24,313 nucleotides of DNA from an uncultured Candidatus Saccharibacteria bacterium (GTDB taxonomy: Bacteria; Patescibacteriota; Saccharimonadia; Saccharimonadales; Saccharimonadaceae). The stretch covers positions 1 to 24,313 of the forward strand of contig CAOQYN010000011.1 of the NCBI GenBank assembly GCA_948514425.1, written 5' to 3'. Under the pieces are notes generated by a model that saw only the letters and a list, made by a program, of their open reading frames with translations, ran no database searches and was not told the origin of the DNA. A program made the translations under genes and the position numbers. Below, one piece after another: positions 5,865 to 14,186 of this stretch. Positions within the stretch are counted from its first letter, which is position 1. Each line of letters begins with the position of its first letter.

Positions 5865-5893
5865 TTGAAAATCTTGCCAAAATCCGTTAAAAT
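5865..5893 (+). promoter_or_regulatory. rpoBC promoter
   Basis: TTGAAA (5865-5870), 17 nt, TAAAAT (5888-5893). The predicted start near 5900 gives a 5' leader of about 110 nt before the rpoB GTG. Confidence 0.7.
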
Positions 5894-5926
5894 AAGACAC
5901 AAGAAGTAGTGAGTGATATTTTGGTG

Positions 5927-5954
5927 TGCGCTAGAGATGGCGACTCTGAGCGCA
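5927..5954 (+). promoter_or_regulatory. Hairpin in the rpoB leader
   Basis: TGCGCT-AGAG pairs with CTCT-G-AGCGCA (one bulged base) around a 7-nt loop. The 11-mer GCGCTAGAGAT occurs here and again about 48 nt downstream (near 5977-5988), so two alternative pairings with the same partner are possible. This would suit an RNA switch or attenuation of rpoBC, but no T-run follows. Confidence 0.4.
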
Positions 5955-6012
5955 ATAGTATCACAGTTAATCTTCGGCGCTAGAGATTATCAACACTAAG
6001 AGAGAGGAAAAA

Positions 6013-9000
6013 GTGAGTAAAGCAACCATGAGTACTGCTGATGGCGGTCGCGTGTTTTTCACCGAAGGCGATCAAGCACTCCCAATCCCAGATCTGATTG
6101 CGCATCAGAAGGATAGCTGGGAAGATTTTGTCAAAAGCGGTTTACGCGAAGTGTTCAATGAATTGAACCCAATTGACGACTATACTGGACAAAAATTGTC
6201 CATGCGCTTCAAAGATTATTATTTTAAGAACCCAATTGAGGACGAAAAAACAGCAAAGTATAATCTTTCAACTTACGCTGCTCCATTACATGTCCAAGTT
6301 GAGCTAACCAACAAAGTCACTGGAGAGGTCAAAGAGCAGGATATTTACTTTGGTGATTATCCTTGGATGACCGATCGCGCAACCTTTATTATTAACGGTA
6401 CAGAGCGCGTTGTCGTATCGCAGCTGATTCGTTCAGCTGGTGTTTTCTTTACGGCAGACGAAATCGCTGGTCGGCGCTACTACGGCGCTAAGGTGATCCC
6501 AGGGCGCGGCGCATGGCTTGAGTTTGAAACCACTACGAGTGGTTGTATTAATGTCAAGATCGACCGTCGCCGCAAAATCCCAGTCACAACCTTCTTAAAA
6601 GCTCTTGGTATCGCAAAAGACGATGAAATCCGTGCTAAATTTGCCGACGTTGATAATGGTGCTATTAGCTACATTAATGCTACCCTCGAAAAAGATACCG
6701 CGAGCGGACAAGCTGCTGCTTTGCTCGAAGTTTATCGCCGTCTACGTCCTGGTGATTTAGCGACTGTTGAAAACGCCAAATCCATGATTGAGCGCGCCTT
6801 CTTTGATTATCGCCGCTACGACTGCTCTCGAGTTGGTCGTTTCAAGCTTAACCGACGTCTCGGCTATGACACACCGAATGATGCAGCGCATCGTACTCTA
6901 CAGATGAAAGATCTAATCGCTATCATTAGCGAAATTATCCGTCTCAACAATACTCAAGAGCCAGCTGATGACATTGATAGCCTCAGTAATCGTCGCGTGA
7001 AATTAGTCGGCGAGCTTGTTCAGCGTCAATTCAGGCTTGGTATGCTTAGGTTGCAGCGTAATATTCTTGACCGCATGTCCATGGCTAGCCCAGAAGATGT
7101 CAGTCCATCTCAGCTACTCAATTCGCGCCCAGTGGTTGCCGCTGTTAAAGAATTCTTTTCCAGCTCACAGCTCTCGCAGTTGATGGATGAAGTCAATGGT
7201 TACTCCGAGCTTGCACACAAACGCCGTCTTTCAAGTATGGGCCCTGGCGGCTTGACTCGTGAGCGCGCTGGTTTCGATGTGCGTGATGCTCACCCAACCC
7301 ACTACGGTCGTATTTGTACCGTTGAGACGCCAGAAGGTGGCAACGTCGGCCTCGTACTCAACTTAGCAACCTATGCACGCATCAATGAGTATGGTTTTAT
7401 TGAAGCTCCATATCGCGTAGTCAAAAACGGCAAAGTTACAGACGAAGTAGTCTACGTTGATGCTGCGACTGAAGATGATATGATTATCGCTGATGCCAGT
7501 GTCAAATTGAATGAAAAAGGTGAGTTCGTCGAAGATTGGGTTTCTGCCCGCGTTAAAGGTCGTCCAAGTCAAGTAGCCTCCAATCTTGTGACTCATATTG
7601 ATGCCGCACATAAAGAAATTCTTGGTACGTCTGCTAGCTTGATTCCGTTTGTCGAGAAAAATCGTGTCGACCGCTCTTTGATGGCTTGCGCCATGCAGAA
7701 GCAGGCTGTTCCTTTGTTGAATACAGACGCTCCAACTGTTGGTACTGGTATCGAACATGCAGTCGCTATGAATACTTCTCAGGTTACGGTTGCTGAAGCT
7801 GATGGTGAAGTGATCAAGGCTGATGGCATGAGTGTAATCGTCAAATACAAAGATGGTGAGAAGGAATATAAGCTCGAACACTTTGAAAAGACCAACGATG
7901 ATCGCTGCTACAATGATCGCGTCAAGGTAGTTCGAGGTCAAAAAGTTCAGCAAAATGACATCCTCATCGAAGGCGCCAGTGTTACAAACGGCGAGTTGGC
8001 TCTAGGTAAAGACTTGCTCGTTGCCTTTATGCCGTGGCGTGGCTATAACATGGATGACGCTATTGTGATTTCCTCAAGGCTAGTAGAAGACGATAAGCTG
8101 ACCAGCATTAACATCAAAGACTTTGATGTTGAAGTCCGCGAAACTAAACTCGGTCCTGAGCAAGTGACGCGTGATATTCCAAATGTTCCTGAAAAGAGCC
8201 TTCGTCACCTTGGTGAAGACGGCATCGTAGTAGTTGGCTCGGAAGTCCAGCCAGGCGACATTCTTGTTGGTAAAATCACGCCAAAAGGTGAACAAGAACT
8301 CAGCTCTGAAGAGCGTTTGCTCCGCGCCATCTTTGGTGAAAAGGCCAAAGATGTTCGCGACACATCTGTTCGTATGAATGGATCTAGTACCGGTAAAGTC
8401 GTCGGCGTTCGTGTCTATACGCGCGAGCAAGGCCACGAATTAAAAGCTGGTGTTTTGATGCAGATCAAGATCTACGTTGCTGAAATGCGCAAAATTAGTG
8501 TCGGTGATAAAATCGCTGGTCGTCATGGTAACAAAGGTGTAGTCTCACGTATTCTACCTGTCGAGGACATGCCATTCATGGAAGATGGTACACCAATCGA
8601 CGTCTTACTTAGCCCGATGGGTGTGCCAAGCCGCATGAACCTAGGTCAGCTATTTGAAATCCACCTTGGTATGGCAGCACGAGCACTAGGCTACAAGGTC
8701 GCAACCCCATCTTTCAACGGTGTTGAAGACGAGACGATTTCTGAGCAACTCGAAAAAGCTGGTTTTGCCCGCGATGGTCGCGTGCAGCTCTACGACGGTT
8801 TGACTGGTGAACCATTCAATGAACGTACTAGCGTTGGGGTTATGCATATGCTCAAGCTCCATCATATGGTCGAGGATAAAATTCACGCTCGTTCCACTGG
8901 CCCGTACACCGCTGTTACTCAGCAACCGCTCGGTGGTAAAGCTCAAAACGGTGGTCAAAGGTTTGGAGAGATGGAGGTGTGGGCACTCGAGGCTTATGGT

Positions 9001-9438
9001 GCCGCTACCGCATTGCAGGAAATGCTTACGATCAAGTCTGATGACGTCTACGGTCGCGCTAAGGCTTACGAAAGCATCATTAAGCGCGAACCAATTGAAG
9101 GTCCAAAACTTCCAGAAGGCTTTAACGTTCTTGTTAAAGAGTTCCAAGGTCTTGGCTTGAAAGTCGATCTCCTTGATCACGGCGAATCGACTGATGCTAG
9201 CGAAGTGATTGAAAAAACTTCGCGCCAAATCGAAAAAGAACATGATGATCGCTTGATCTATGCGCAACATGGTCATCATAACCTTGAAGATACGGTAGTT
9301 GACCTCGATGAAGATGAAGAAGTAAAAGAAATGATAGATGATGAGGGGGTAGAAATAACGGAGGACACAGAGGAAAGCATTATCAACGCCGATCTCGACG
9401 AAGACGATGCCAACCTTGACCTCGGAGAGGAGTTGTAA
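6013..9438 (+). CDS. rpoB: RNA polymerase beta subunit
   Basis: Catalytic core subunit of RNA polymerase, 1141 residues, close to the 1150-1200 usual where large lineage insertions are absent. Markers in order: PWMTDRATFIINGTERVVVSQL (split lobe region, around residue 120), the rifampicin region SQLSQLMDEVN and HKRRLSSMGPGGLTRERAGF (about 385-420), HPTHYGRICTVETPEG, GYNMDDAIVISSRL, GDKIAGRHGNKGVVSRI and GGQRFGEMEVWALEAYGAA near the C-terminus. A strongly acidic tail of about 50 residues follows. I use the GTG at 6013 because AGAGAGG lies 5 nt before it; an ATG at 6028 is a possible alternative. It forms an operon with rpoC, whose ATG starts 1 nt after the stop. No rplJ or rplL is present upstream. 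The rifampicin pocket differs from E. coli at several positions. Confidence 0.98.
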   Translation: MSKATMSTADGGRVFFTEGDQALPIPDLIAHQKDSWEDFVKSGLREVFNELNPIDDYTGQKLSMRFKDYYFKNPIEDEKTAKYNLSTYAAPLHVQVELTNKVTGEVKEQDIYFGDYPWMTDRATFIINGTERVVVSQLIRSAGVFFTADEIAGRRYYGAKVIPGRGAWLEFETTTSGCINVKIDRRRKIPVTTFLKALGIAKDDEIRAKFADVDNGAISYINATLEKDTASGQAAALLEVYRRLRPGDLATVENAKSMIERAFFDYRRYDCSRVGRFKLNRRLGYDTPNDAAHRTLQMKDLIAIISEIIRLNNTQEPADDIDSLSNRRVKLVGELVQRQFRLGMLRLQRNILDRMSMASPEDVSPSQLLNSRPVVAAVKEFFSSSQLSQLMDEVNGYSELAHKRRLSSMGPGGLTRERAGFDVRDAHPTHYGRICTVETPEGGNVGLVLNLATYARINEYGFIEAPYRVVKNGKVTDEVVYVDAATEDDMIIADASVKLNEKGEFVEDWVSARVKGRPSQVASNLVTHIDAAHKEILGTSASLIPFVEKNRVDRSLMACAMQKQAVPLLNTDAPTVGTGIEHAVAMNTSQVTVAEADGEVIKADGMSVIVKYKDGEKEYKLEHFEKTNDDRCYNDRVKVVRGQKVQQNDILIEGASVTNGELALGKDLLVAFMPWRGYNMDDAIVISSRLVEDDKLTSINIKDFDVEVRETKLGPEQVTRDIPNVPEKSLRHLGEDGIVVVGSEVQPGDILVGKITPKGEQELSSEERLLRAIFGEKAKDVRDTSVRMNGSSTGKVVGVRVYTREQGHELKAGVLMQIKIYVAEMRKISVGDKIAGRHGNKGVVSRILPVEDMPFMEDGTPIDVLLSPMGVPSRMNLGQLFEIHLGMAARALGYKVATPSFNGVEDETISEQLEKAGFARDGRVQLYDGLTGEPFNERTSVGVMHMLKLHHMVEDKIHARSTGPYTAVTQQPLGGKAQNGGQRFGEMEVWALEAYGAATALQEMLTIKSDDVYGRAKAYESIIKREPIEGPKLPEGFNVLVKEFQGLGLKVDLLDHGESTDASEVIEKTSRQIEKEHDDRLIYAQHGHHNLEDTVVDLDEDEEVKEMIDDEGVEITEDTEESIINADLDEDDANLDLGEEL

Positions 9439-9439
9439 A

Positions 9440-12400
9440 ATGGCTTGGATGGATAATTTTATCAGCGCCAATGACTTTGACTCAATTCGCCTTAGTGTTG
9501 CTAGTAAAGAGGATATCTTGAACTGGAGCTACGGTGAAGTCTTAAAGCCAGAAACGATTAACTATCGTACCCAAAAGCCAGAACGTGACGGTTTGTTCTG
9601 TGAACGGATCTTTGGTCCGGTCAAAGATATCAACCCGCATGATTCAAAGCTAAAAGGCGTTCGCTCACGCGAAGCCGCGGTTGACAAAGAAGGGAATCTC
9701 GTCACCAAGAGCATCTCTCGTCGCGAACGCATGGGGCATATTACTCTTGCTGCCCCAGTCGCACACATCTGGTTCATGCGTGGTACACCTAGCGCCTTAA
9801 GTGTGTTGCTTAATCTTACAGTTAAGAACATCGAAAAAGTCGTATACTTTGCATCGTACCTCATTGTCGACGCTAAAGATGAAGAGATTGCTCAAACTCT
9901 CGCCGACCTTGAGGCTAATACTGTCGCTGCCCGTGAAGCAATCAAGCTACGTTACGAAGAAATGGCTAAAGATGCAAACGCAAACGTCGCTGCGCTTGCC
10001 GACGAGCAAGCAAAAGAGAGTGAAGAGCTTGAAGCTGATTATCTTGCCAAAAAATCTGCGCTCGACAAAATGACTAAGGGTGCGGTAATCAGCGAACAGG
10101 AATATCGCAACTTGCCTGAAGACTATGACGAGCTTATTGAAGTAGAGATGGGCGCCACTGCGATTAAGAAGTTGCTCGACGAAATTGACCTCAAAATGAT
10201 GATTTCCGAGTTGCGCGAAGAAGCCGAAGCCAGCAAAGGGCAGAAGCAAAAACGCATCATGAAGCGGCTCAAGGTACTTGAGGGTATGGAAGCTGCTGGC
10301 ATCAAGCCTGTCGACTTAATTCTGACTGTAGTTCCAGTCATTCCTCCAGATCTTCGCCCGATGATTGCTTTGCCTGGTGGTCGTTTTGCGACTTCAGACT
10401 TGAATGACCTATATCGACGCGTTATTAACCGCAACAACCGCTTGCGCAGGCTACTTGAGCTTAATGCTCCAGCTGTAATTTGCCATAACGAAATGCGCAT
10501 GCTTCAAGAAGCGGTTGATGCTCTAGTTGACAACTCTGCGGTTCATGGCAGTCGCAGTGCCAGCGCTCAGAATGGACGCCGCAAACTCAAAAGTATCTCC
10601 GACCTTCTGAAAGGTAAGCAGGGTCGTTTCCGCCAAAACTTGCTTGGTAAGCGTGTCGACTACTCTGGACGTAGCGTCATTGTCGTTGGTCCAGAACTCA
10701 AGCTCAACGAGTGTGGCCTACCAAAACAGATGGCACTTGAACTCTTCAAGCCATTCGTAATTTCTTGGTTAATTGCTGGCGAACATGCCGCCAATATCCG
10801 CTCTGCCACTCGCATGATTGATGCTGGCGAAGCCGTAGTCTGGGATGGTCTCGATGAATGTATTAAGGGCAAATACGTCCTACTCAATCGCGCGCCTAGT
10901 CTACACCGTTTGTCAGTTCAAGCTTTCCAGCCAAAGTTGATTGACGGTAAGGCTATCCAGCTACACCCGCTTGTCGCTAGCGGCTTCAACGCTGACTACG
11001 ATGGTGACCAAATGGCGGTTCACTTGCCGCTATCTGACGCAGCTCAAGCCGAAGCTGGTGAACTCATGTCTGCGACTAAGAATCTACTCAAGCCAGCTGA
11101 TGGCGCACCTGTCCTCGCGATCTATCAGGACGTCGTACTTGGTATTTACTACTTAACCTACGACAAACCGGGTACCGAAACAGATGATGTTAAGCCGTTT
11201 AGCTCGGTCTACGAAGCCGAAATGGCTTACGATCAAGGATTAATCGCTCTCCAGACGCCGATCCGTGTGTTCGCTAAGGGCGAAATCCGCAATACGACTC
11301 TTGGGCGCGTGATTTTCAACGAGATCTTACCTAAAGATTATCCGTATGACAACTCTGTTCAGACGAGCAAGCAGCTCAAGCGTGTCATGGCAAACATTTT
11401 TGACAACTTTGGCGCTGAGACAATGGTTAAAGCTGCCGACGATATTAAGAATCTTGCCTTTGAGTATGAGACTATCGCATCGGTATCAACGGCAAAAGAT
11501 GACTATCCGACTTACCCAGAGATTGACGATTTCATCGCCGAAGGCGACGCCAAGACGGCTTTGATCCAAGAACAATTCGACCAAGGTCTCGTAACCGAAG
11601 AAGAACGTTACAGTCTGACCGTTGCCAACTGGCGTGATATCGACAAGAAAATCTCGGACTTCTTGAAGAGCAAGCTTGCCAGCATGGATACTGATATTGC
11701 GGTCATGGTCAACTCTGGCGCTCGCGGTAGTATTAGCAATATTAAGCTCGCTTCTGCCGAAATCGGTATCATGGTCGACATTAATAACAACGAAATTGAG
11801 CTTCCAGTCAAGAGTAGCTATAAGAAAGGCCTCAACACCCTTGAATCCTTTATTGCCACCCGTGGCGCACGCCAAGGTCAAGTGTCTACGGCTCTACGTA
11901 CCGCCGACTCTGGCTATTTGACTCGTCGCCTTGTCGATGTAGCGCAAGATGTCTTCACGACCGATCAAGAGGCTGAAGATCCAGGCTTTGAAGTTTTCAA
12001 GACGGAAAGCGAATACACTGGTATCGGCTTCGCTGCTCGCATTGCTGGTCGCTATACGGCTGAACCAATCCCAGGTTATGTCGATGCCGATCAGCTTATC
12101 AGCCAAGAGATTGCTGAGCAAATCGCTGCTGATGATGAAATCACAAGCGTCAAGATTCAATCTGTCCTAACGACGACTGCCATCAGCGGTGTTCCACGCA
12201 AAGCTTATGGTGTTGATATGAGTACACGTGCTTTAGTTGAAGCACATCAACCAGTAGGTGTTATTGCTGCTCAGTCGCTCGGTGAACCTGGTACGCAGCT
12301 GACGCTCGATACCAAACACGGTTCAGGTGTCGCTGGTTCTGGTGCTATCGCGCGCGGTCTTCCGCGTGTTGAGGAGCTACTTGAAGCCCGTGCGCCAAAA

Positions 12401-13303
12401 GGGCAAGCGTATGTCGCTCAAGTTGCTGGTATTGTAGAAATTTGGGAAGACAATAATGAATACATCGCCCAGATTACTCCAGAAAGTGGCGCTGTTACTA
12501 GATTGCCGCTTGAGGGTCGCACCGCTCAAGTAAAAGACGGTGCTAGCGTGAAGGCTGGTGACGTACTCGCCGATAAGGGTGACGGTAAAGAACCGCTCAT
12601 TTCTCCAGTTGATGGCAACGCTCAGCTAACCAAAGATGCTGTAATCGTTGTCGCCGAAGGCGGTGCTGCTGTCAAAGTCAAAATGCCAGGCGATGTTGAG
12701 CTCGTCGCGAAATCTGGCGACCGGCTAGCTGCTGGTGATCGCCTCACGACAGGTTCCTTGAATCTTCAAGATTTACTCAAGCATAAAGGCGCTGATGAAA
12801 CCGCTCGCTACATCATGAACGACGTCATCTCCGTGTATGCCGCCCAAGGTCACGAAATCTCCGCGAAACATTTGGAGATTATCGTACGCCAGATGTTTAG
12901 CCGAGTCATGGTTGAAGACGCTGGGGATTCCATCTTCGTTTCGGGCGATGTTGTCTCAAAGGCAGCCATCATCAGCGAAAATCAACGCCTCGAAGCGCTT
13001 GGTAAGGAACCTGCAACTTACGAGAGTTTGTTGCTCGGTATTACAAAAGTCAGTATCTGGAGTGACAGCTTCCTTAGTGCTGCCTCCTTCCAAGATACTA
13101 CTCGCGTCTTGATTAACGCCGCAATCAACGGTCGCGTTGATCACCTCAATGGCTTGAAGGAGAATGTGATTATCGGTCGCAAGATCCCGGTAGGTACGGG
13201 CGTTAAGCCGCTTGCAATTACGATTGCCGAAGAGGAAGAGGCCGCACTCGCCAATGAGGATCTCGGTGGTGAGCCATCCGCTGAAGACGTAGCCGAAGTC
13301 TAG
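9440..13303 (+). CDS. rpoC: RNA polymerase beta' subunit
   Basis: Catalytic subunit of RNA polymerase, 1287 residues. The start is the ATG at 9440, after GGAGAGGA and one base after the rpoB stop. Markers: GLFCERIFGPVKD (about 51-63), RRERMGH, a coiled-coil insertion (about 170-215), PPDLRPMIALPGGRFATSDLN, KRVDYSGRSVI, LNRAPSLHRLSVQAF, the Mg-binding motif NADYDGD (517-523), the bridge helix GARQGQVSTALRTADSGYLTRR (from about 809) and the trigger loop GEPGTQLTLDTKH (to H960). Three oddities stand out. Neither zinc site keeps its cysteines: the whole protein has only four, all elsewhere. The metal motif has Tyr for the usual Phe. The trigger loop reads LDTKH where E. coli has MRTFH. The three catalytic aspartates and the trigger-loop His remain, so the enzyme should be active. 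Confidence 0.97.
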   Translation: MAWMDNFISANDFDSIRLSVASKEDILNWSYGEVLKPETINYRTQKPERDGLFCERIFGPVKDINPHDSKLKGVRSREAAVDKEGNLVTKSISRRERMGHITLAAPVAHIWFMRGTPSALSVLLNLTVKNIEKVVYFASYLIVDAKDEEIAQTLADLEANTVAAREAIKLRYEEMAKDANANVAALADEQAKESEELEADYLAKKSALDKMTKGAVISEQEYRNLPEDYDELIEVEMGATAIKKLLDEIDLKMMISELREEAEASKGQKQKRIMKRLKVLEGMEAAGIKPVDLILTVVPVIPPDLRPMIALPGGRFATSDLNDLYRRVINRNNRLRRLLELNAPAVICHNEMRMLQEAVDALVDNSAVHGSRSASAQNGRRKLKSISDLLKGKQGRFRQNLLGKRVDYSGRSVIVVGPELKLNECGLPKQMALELFKPFVISWLIAGEHAANIRSATRMIDAGEAVVWDGLDECIKGKYVLLNRAPSLHRLSVQAFQPKLIDGKAIQLHPLVASGFNADYDGDQMAVHLPLSDAAQAEAGELMSATKNLLKPADGAPVLAIYQDVVLGIYYLTYDKPGTETDDVKPFSSVYEAEMAYDQGLIALQTPIRVFAKGEIRNTTLGRVIFNEILPKDYPYDNSVQTSKQLKRVMANIFDNFGAETMVKAADDIKNLAFEYETIASVSTAKDDYPTYPEIDDFIAEGDAKTALIQEQFDQGLVTEEERYSLTVANWRDIDKKISDFLKSKLASMDTDIAVMVNSGARGSISNIKLASAEIGIMVDINNNEIELPVKSSYKKGLNTLESFIATRGARQGQVSTALRTADSGYLTRRLVDVAQDVFTTDQEAEDPGFEVFKTESEYTGIGFAARIAGRYTAEPIPGYVDADQLISQEIAEQIAADDEITSVKIQSVLTTTAISGVPRKAYGVDMSTRALVEAHQPVGVIAAQSLGEPGTQLTLDTKHGSGVAGSGAIARGLPRVEELLEARAPKGQAYVAQVAGIVEIWEDNNEYIAQITPESGAVTRLPLEGRTAQVKDGASVKAGDVLADKGDGKEPLISPVDGNAQLTKDAVIVVAEGGAAVKVKMPGDVELVAKSGDRLAAGDRLTTGSLNLQDLLKHKGADETARYIMNDVISVYAAQGHEISAKHLEIIVRQMFSRVMVEDAGDSIFVSGDVVSKAAIISENQRLEALGKEPATYESLLLGITKVSIWSDSFLSAASFQDTTRVLINAAINGRVDHLNGLKENVIIGRKIPVGTGVKPLAITIAEEEEAALANEDLGGEPSAEDVAEV

Positions 13304-13315
13304 CAGACATAGCCT

Positions 13316-13349
13316 AAAATAGGGATAGACTGTAGTTTATCCCTATTTT
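13316..13349 (+). terminator. Terminator of the rpoBC operon
   Basis: A perfect 12-bp stem (AAAATAGGGATA with TATCCCTATTTT) and a 10-nt loop, 12 nt after the rpoC stop. The T-run is part of the stem. It would also work for minus-strand transcripts through cassette C7. Confidence 0.8.
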
Positions 13350-13377
13350 GCTGTCATGTATTACTAACAAGTCATTC

Positions 13378-13589
13378 CTCCATCAAACACTACCTAGGTA
13401 GAGGCAGCGGAGGGGGAAACCGAGCCAACGGTAATCGTTGAGTGACGGGTAGACCACAGTAGGAACCACGCCCAAGCTGTAGGCAACAGAAGCAGATAGA
13501 GACACACGCGACCAGCCATAGAGACCGTGACCGACGACGTAAACCTTACCGTCATTGAGACCGACAAACCCACTACGGACAAAAGCGCA
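13378..13589 (-). pseudogene. Cassette C7, dispersed copy of the C-terminal domain
   Basis: On the minus strand it encodes CAFVRSGFV, GKVYVVGHGLYGWSR, VAYSLGVVPTVVY and YRWLGFPLRCLYLGSV, with stop. The full 3' border is present with palindrome (13390-13401) and GTGTTTGATGGAG, as is the 5' border TGCGCTTTTGTCCG, both matching C2. It lies alone between the rpoC terminator and the MerR-type gene, about 8.4 kb from the main array. No ribosome binding site precedes the possible TTG starts, and no obvious target duplication flanks it. Confidence 0.8.
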
Positions 13590-13704
13590 AGACAACCCTG
13601 CCAAAAAACCAAAAATAGCAGACTTTAATCTATTCTACAACAGAGATAAAGCCAAAAATCAACCCTGTCAAAATCTAATTTCTGATAGGGCTATAAAACA
13701 CTTA

Positions 13705-13713
13705 TGTTATACT
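13705..13713 (+). promoter_or_regulatory. Extended -10 promoter of the MerR-type gene
   Basis: TGTTATACT (TG-N-TATACT) lies about 60 nt before the proposed start. No -35 is recognisable. It is the same extended -10 sequence as at 788-796. Confidence 0.5.
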
Positions 13714-13737
13714 AAGAATATAAAAATAGGCATACTG

Positions 13738-13755
13738 CCAGAATCGTAATTCTGG
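13738..13755 (+). promoter_or_regulatory. Leader hairpin before the MerR-type gene
   Basis: CCAGAAT and ATTCTGG form a perfect 7-bp stem with loop CGTA, ending 5 nt before the ribosome binding site AAAGGA (13761-13766). It could shape access to the start site. Confidence 0.45.
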
Positions 13756-13772
13756 ATTAGAAAGGACGCATA

Positions 13773-14171
13773 ATTATAAAATCTATTGAATCCAACAATT
13801 ACTCCATCCAAGATGTCAGTCAAGAACTCGGTGTTTCAACCCAAACTTTGCGGCGTCTCTGCAATTCTGGTCTTATACCACACGTCAAACGTGCGAGAAA
13901 CGGCTACCGCATTCTCACCCCTGGCCAAGTCGAACTCGCCAAAATCCTCATTAGTATGAAGCAATCTGGCTTTGCCTCGCGCGAAATCCGTCAATACTCA
14001 CGCCTCTATCGTCAAGGCGACACAACCATTGCTGAACGCACTGCTCTCCTTACGACCCGCAAACGTCAGCTCTGGCAGGAAATTACCGACCGTCAAAAAG
14101 CCATTGATTTTATTGAACGTCAAGAAGAAATCACATCACAACAAAACACCCGGGCCGACTCAAAACTGTAG
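13773..14171 (+). CDS. MerR-family transcriptional regulator, probable AUU start
   Basis: About 132 residues. The N-terminus is a MerR-type winged helix-turn-helix: YSIQDVSQELGVSTQTLRRL (residues 10-29), then wing NGYRILTPGQVELAKIL, a connecting helical part GFASREIRQYSRL, and a coiled-coil tail for dimerisation. No effector domain follows. There is no ATG, GTG, TTG or CTG in frame between the TAG at 13758-13760 and the TTG at 13848. That TTG lies inside the recognition helix, so starting there would destroy the DNA-binding domain. The ribosome binding site AAAGGA (13761-13766) lies 6 nt before ATT at 13773; ATA codons at 13770 and 13776 are alternatives. Rare starts of this type are known for infC, where they allow autoregulation. 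A frameshift or sequencing error is the other explanation. It probably controls the gat genes that follow. Confidence 0.7.
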   Translation: MIKSIESNNYSIQDVSQELGVSTQTLRRLCNSGLIPHVKRARNGYRILTPGQVELAKILISMKQSGFASREIRQYSRLYRQGDTTIAERTALLTTRKRQLWQEITDRQKAIDFIERQEEITSQQNTRADSKL

Positions 14172-14185
14172 TATAATATATACTA
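14169..14185. promoter_or_regulatory. Palindrome with internal -10, at the gatC start
   Basis: TAGTATA and TATACTA are inverted around ATA. The palindrome starts with the stop codon of the MerR-type gene and ends 1 nt before the gatC ATG. It contains TATAAT (14172-14177), 9 nt before that ATG. It may be both a promoter for a nearly leaderless gat mRNA and a regulator site. There is no good -35. Confidence 0.45.
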
Positions 14186-14186
14186 T

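Noticed and set aside
8686..9471. 261-residue minus-strand open frame within rpoB
   Set aside because: It is antisense to a highly conserved part of rpoB and reads as a low-quality Phe/Ile/Leu-rich sequence; a shadow frame.
13848..14171. MerR-type gene starting at TTG 13848
   Set aside because: This start would remove most of the helix-turn-helix, has no ribosome binding site, and ignores a well-preserved coding frame upstream to 13773.
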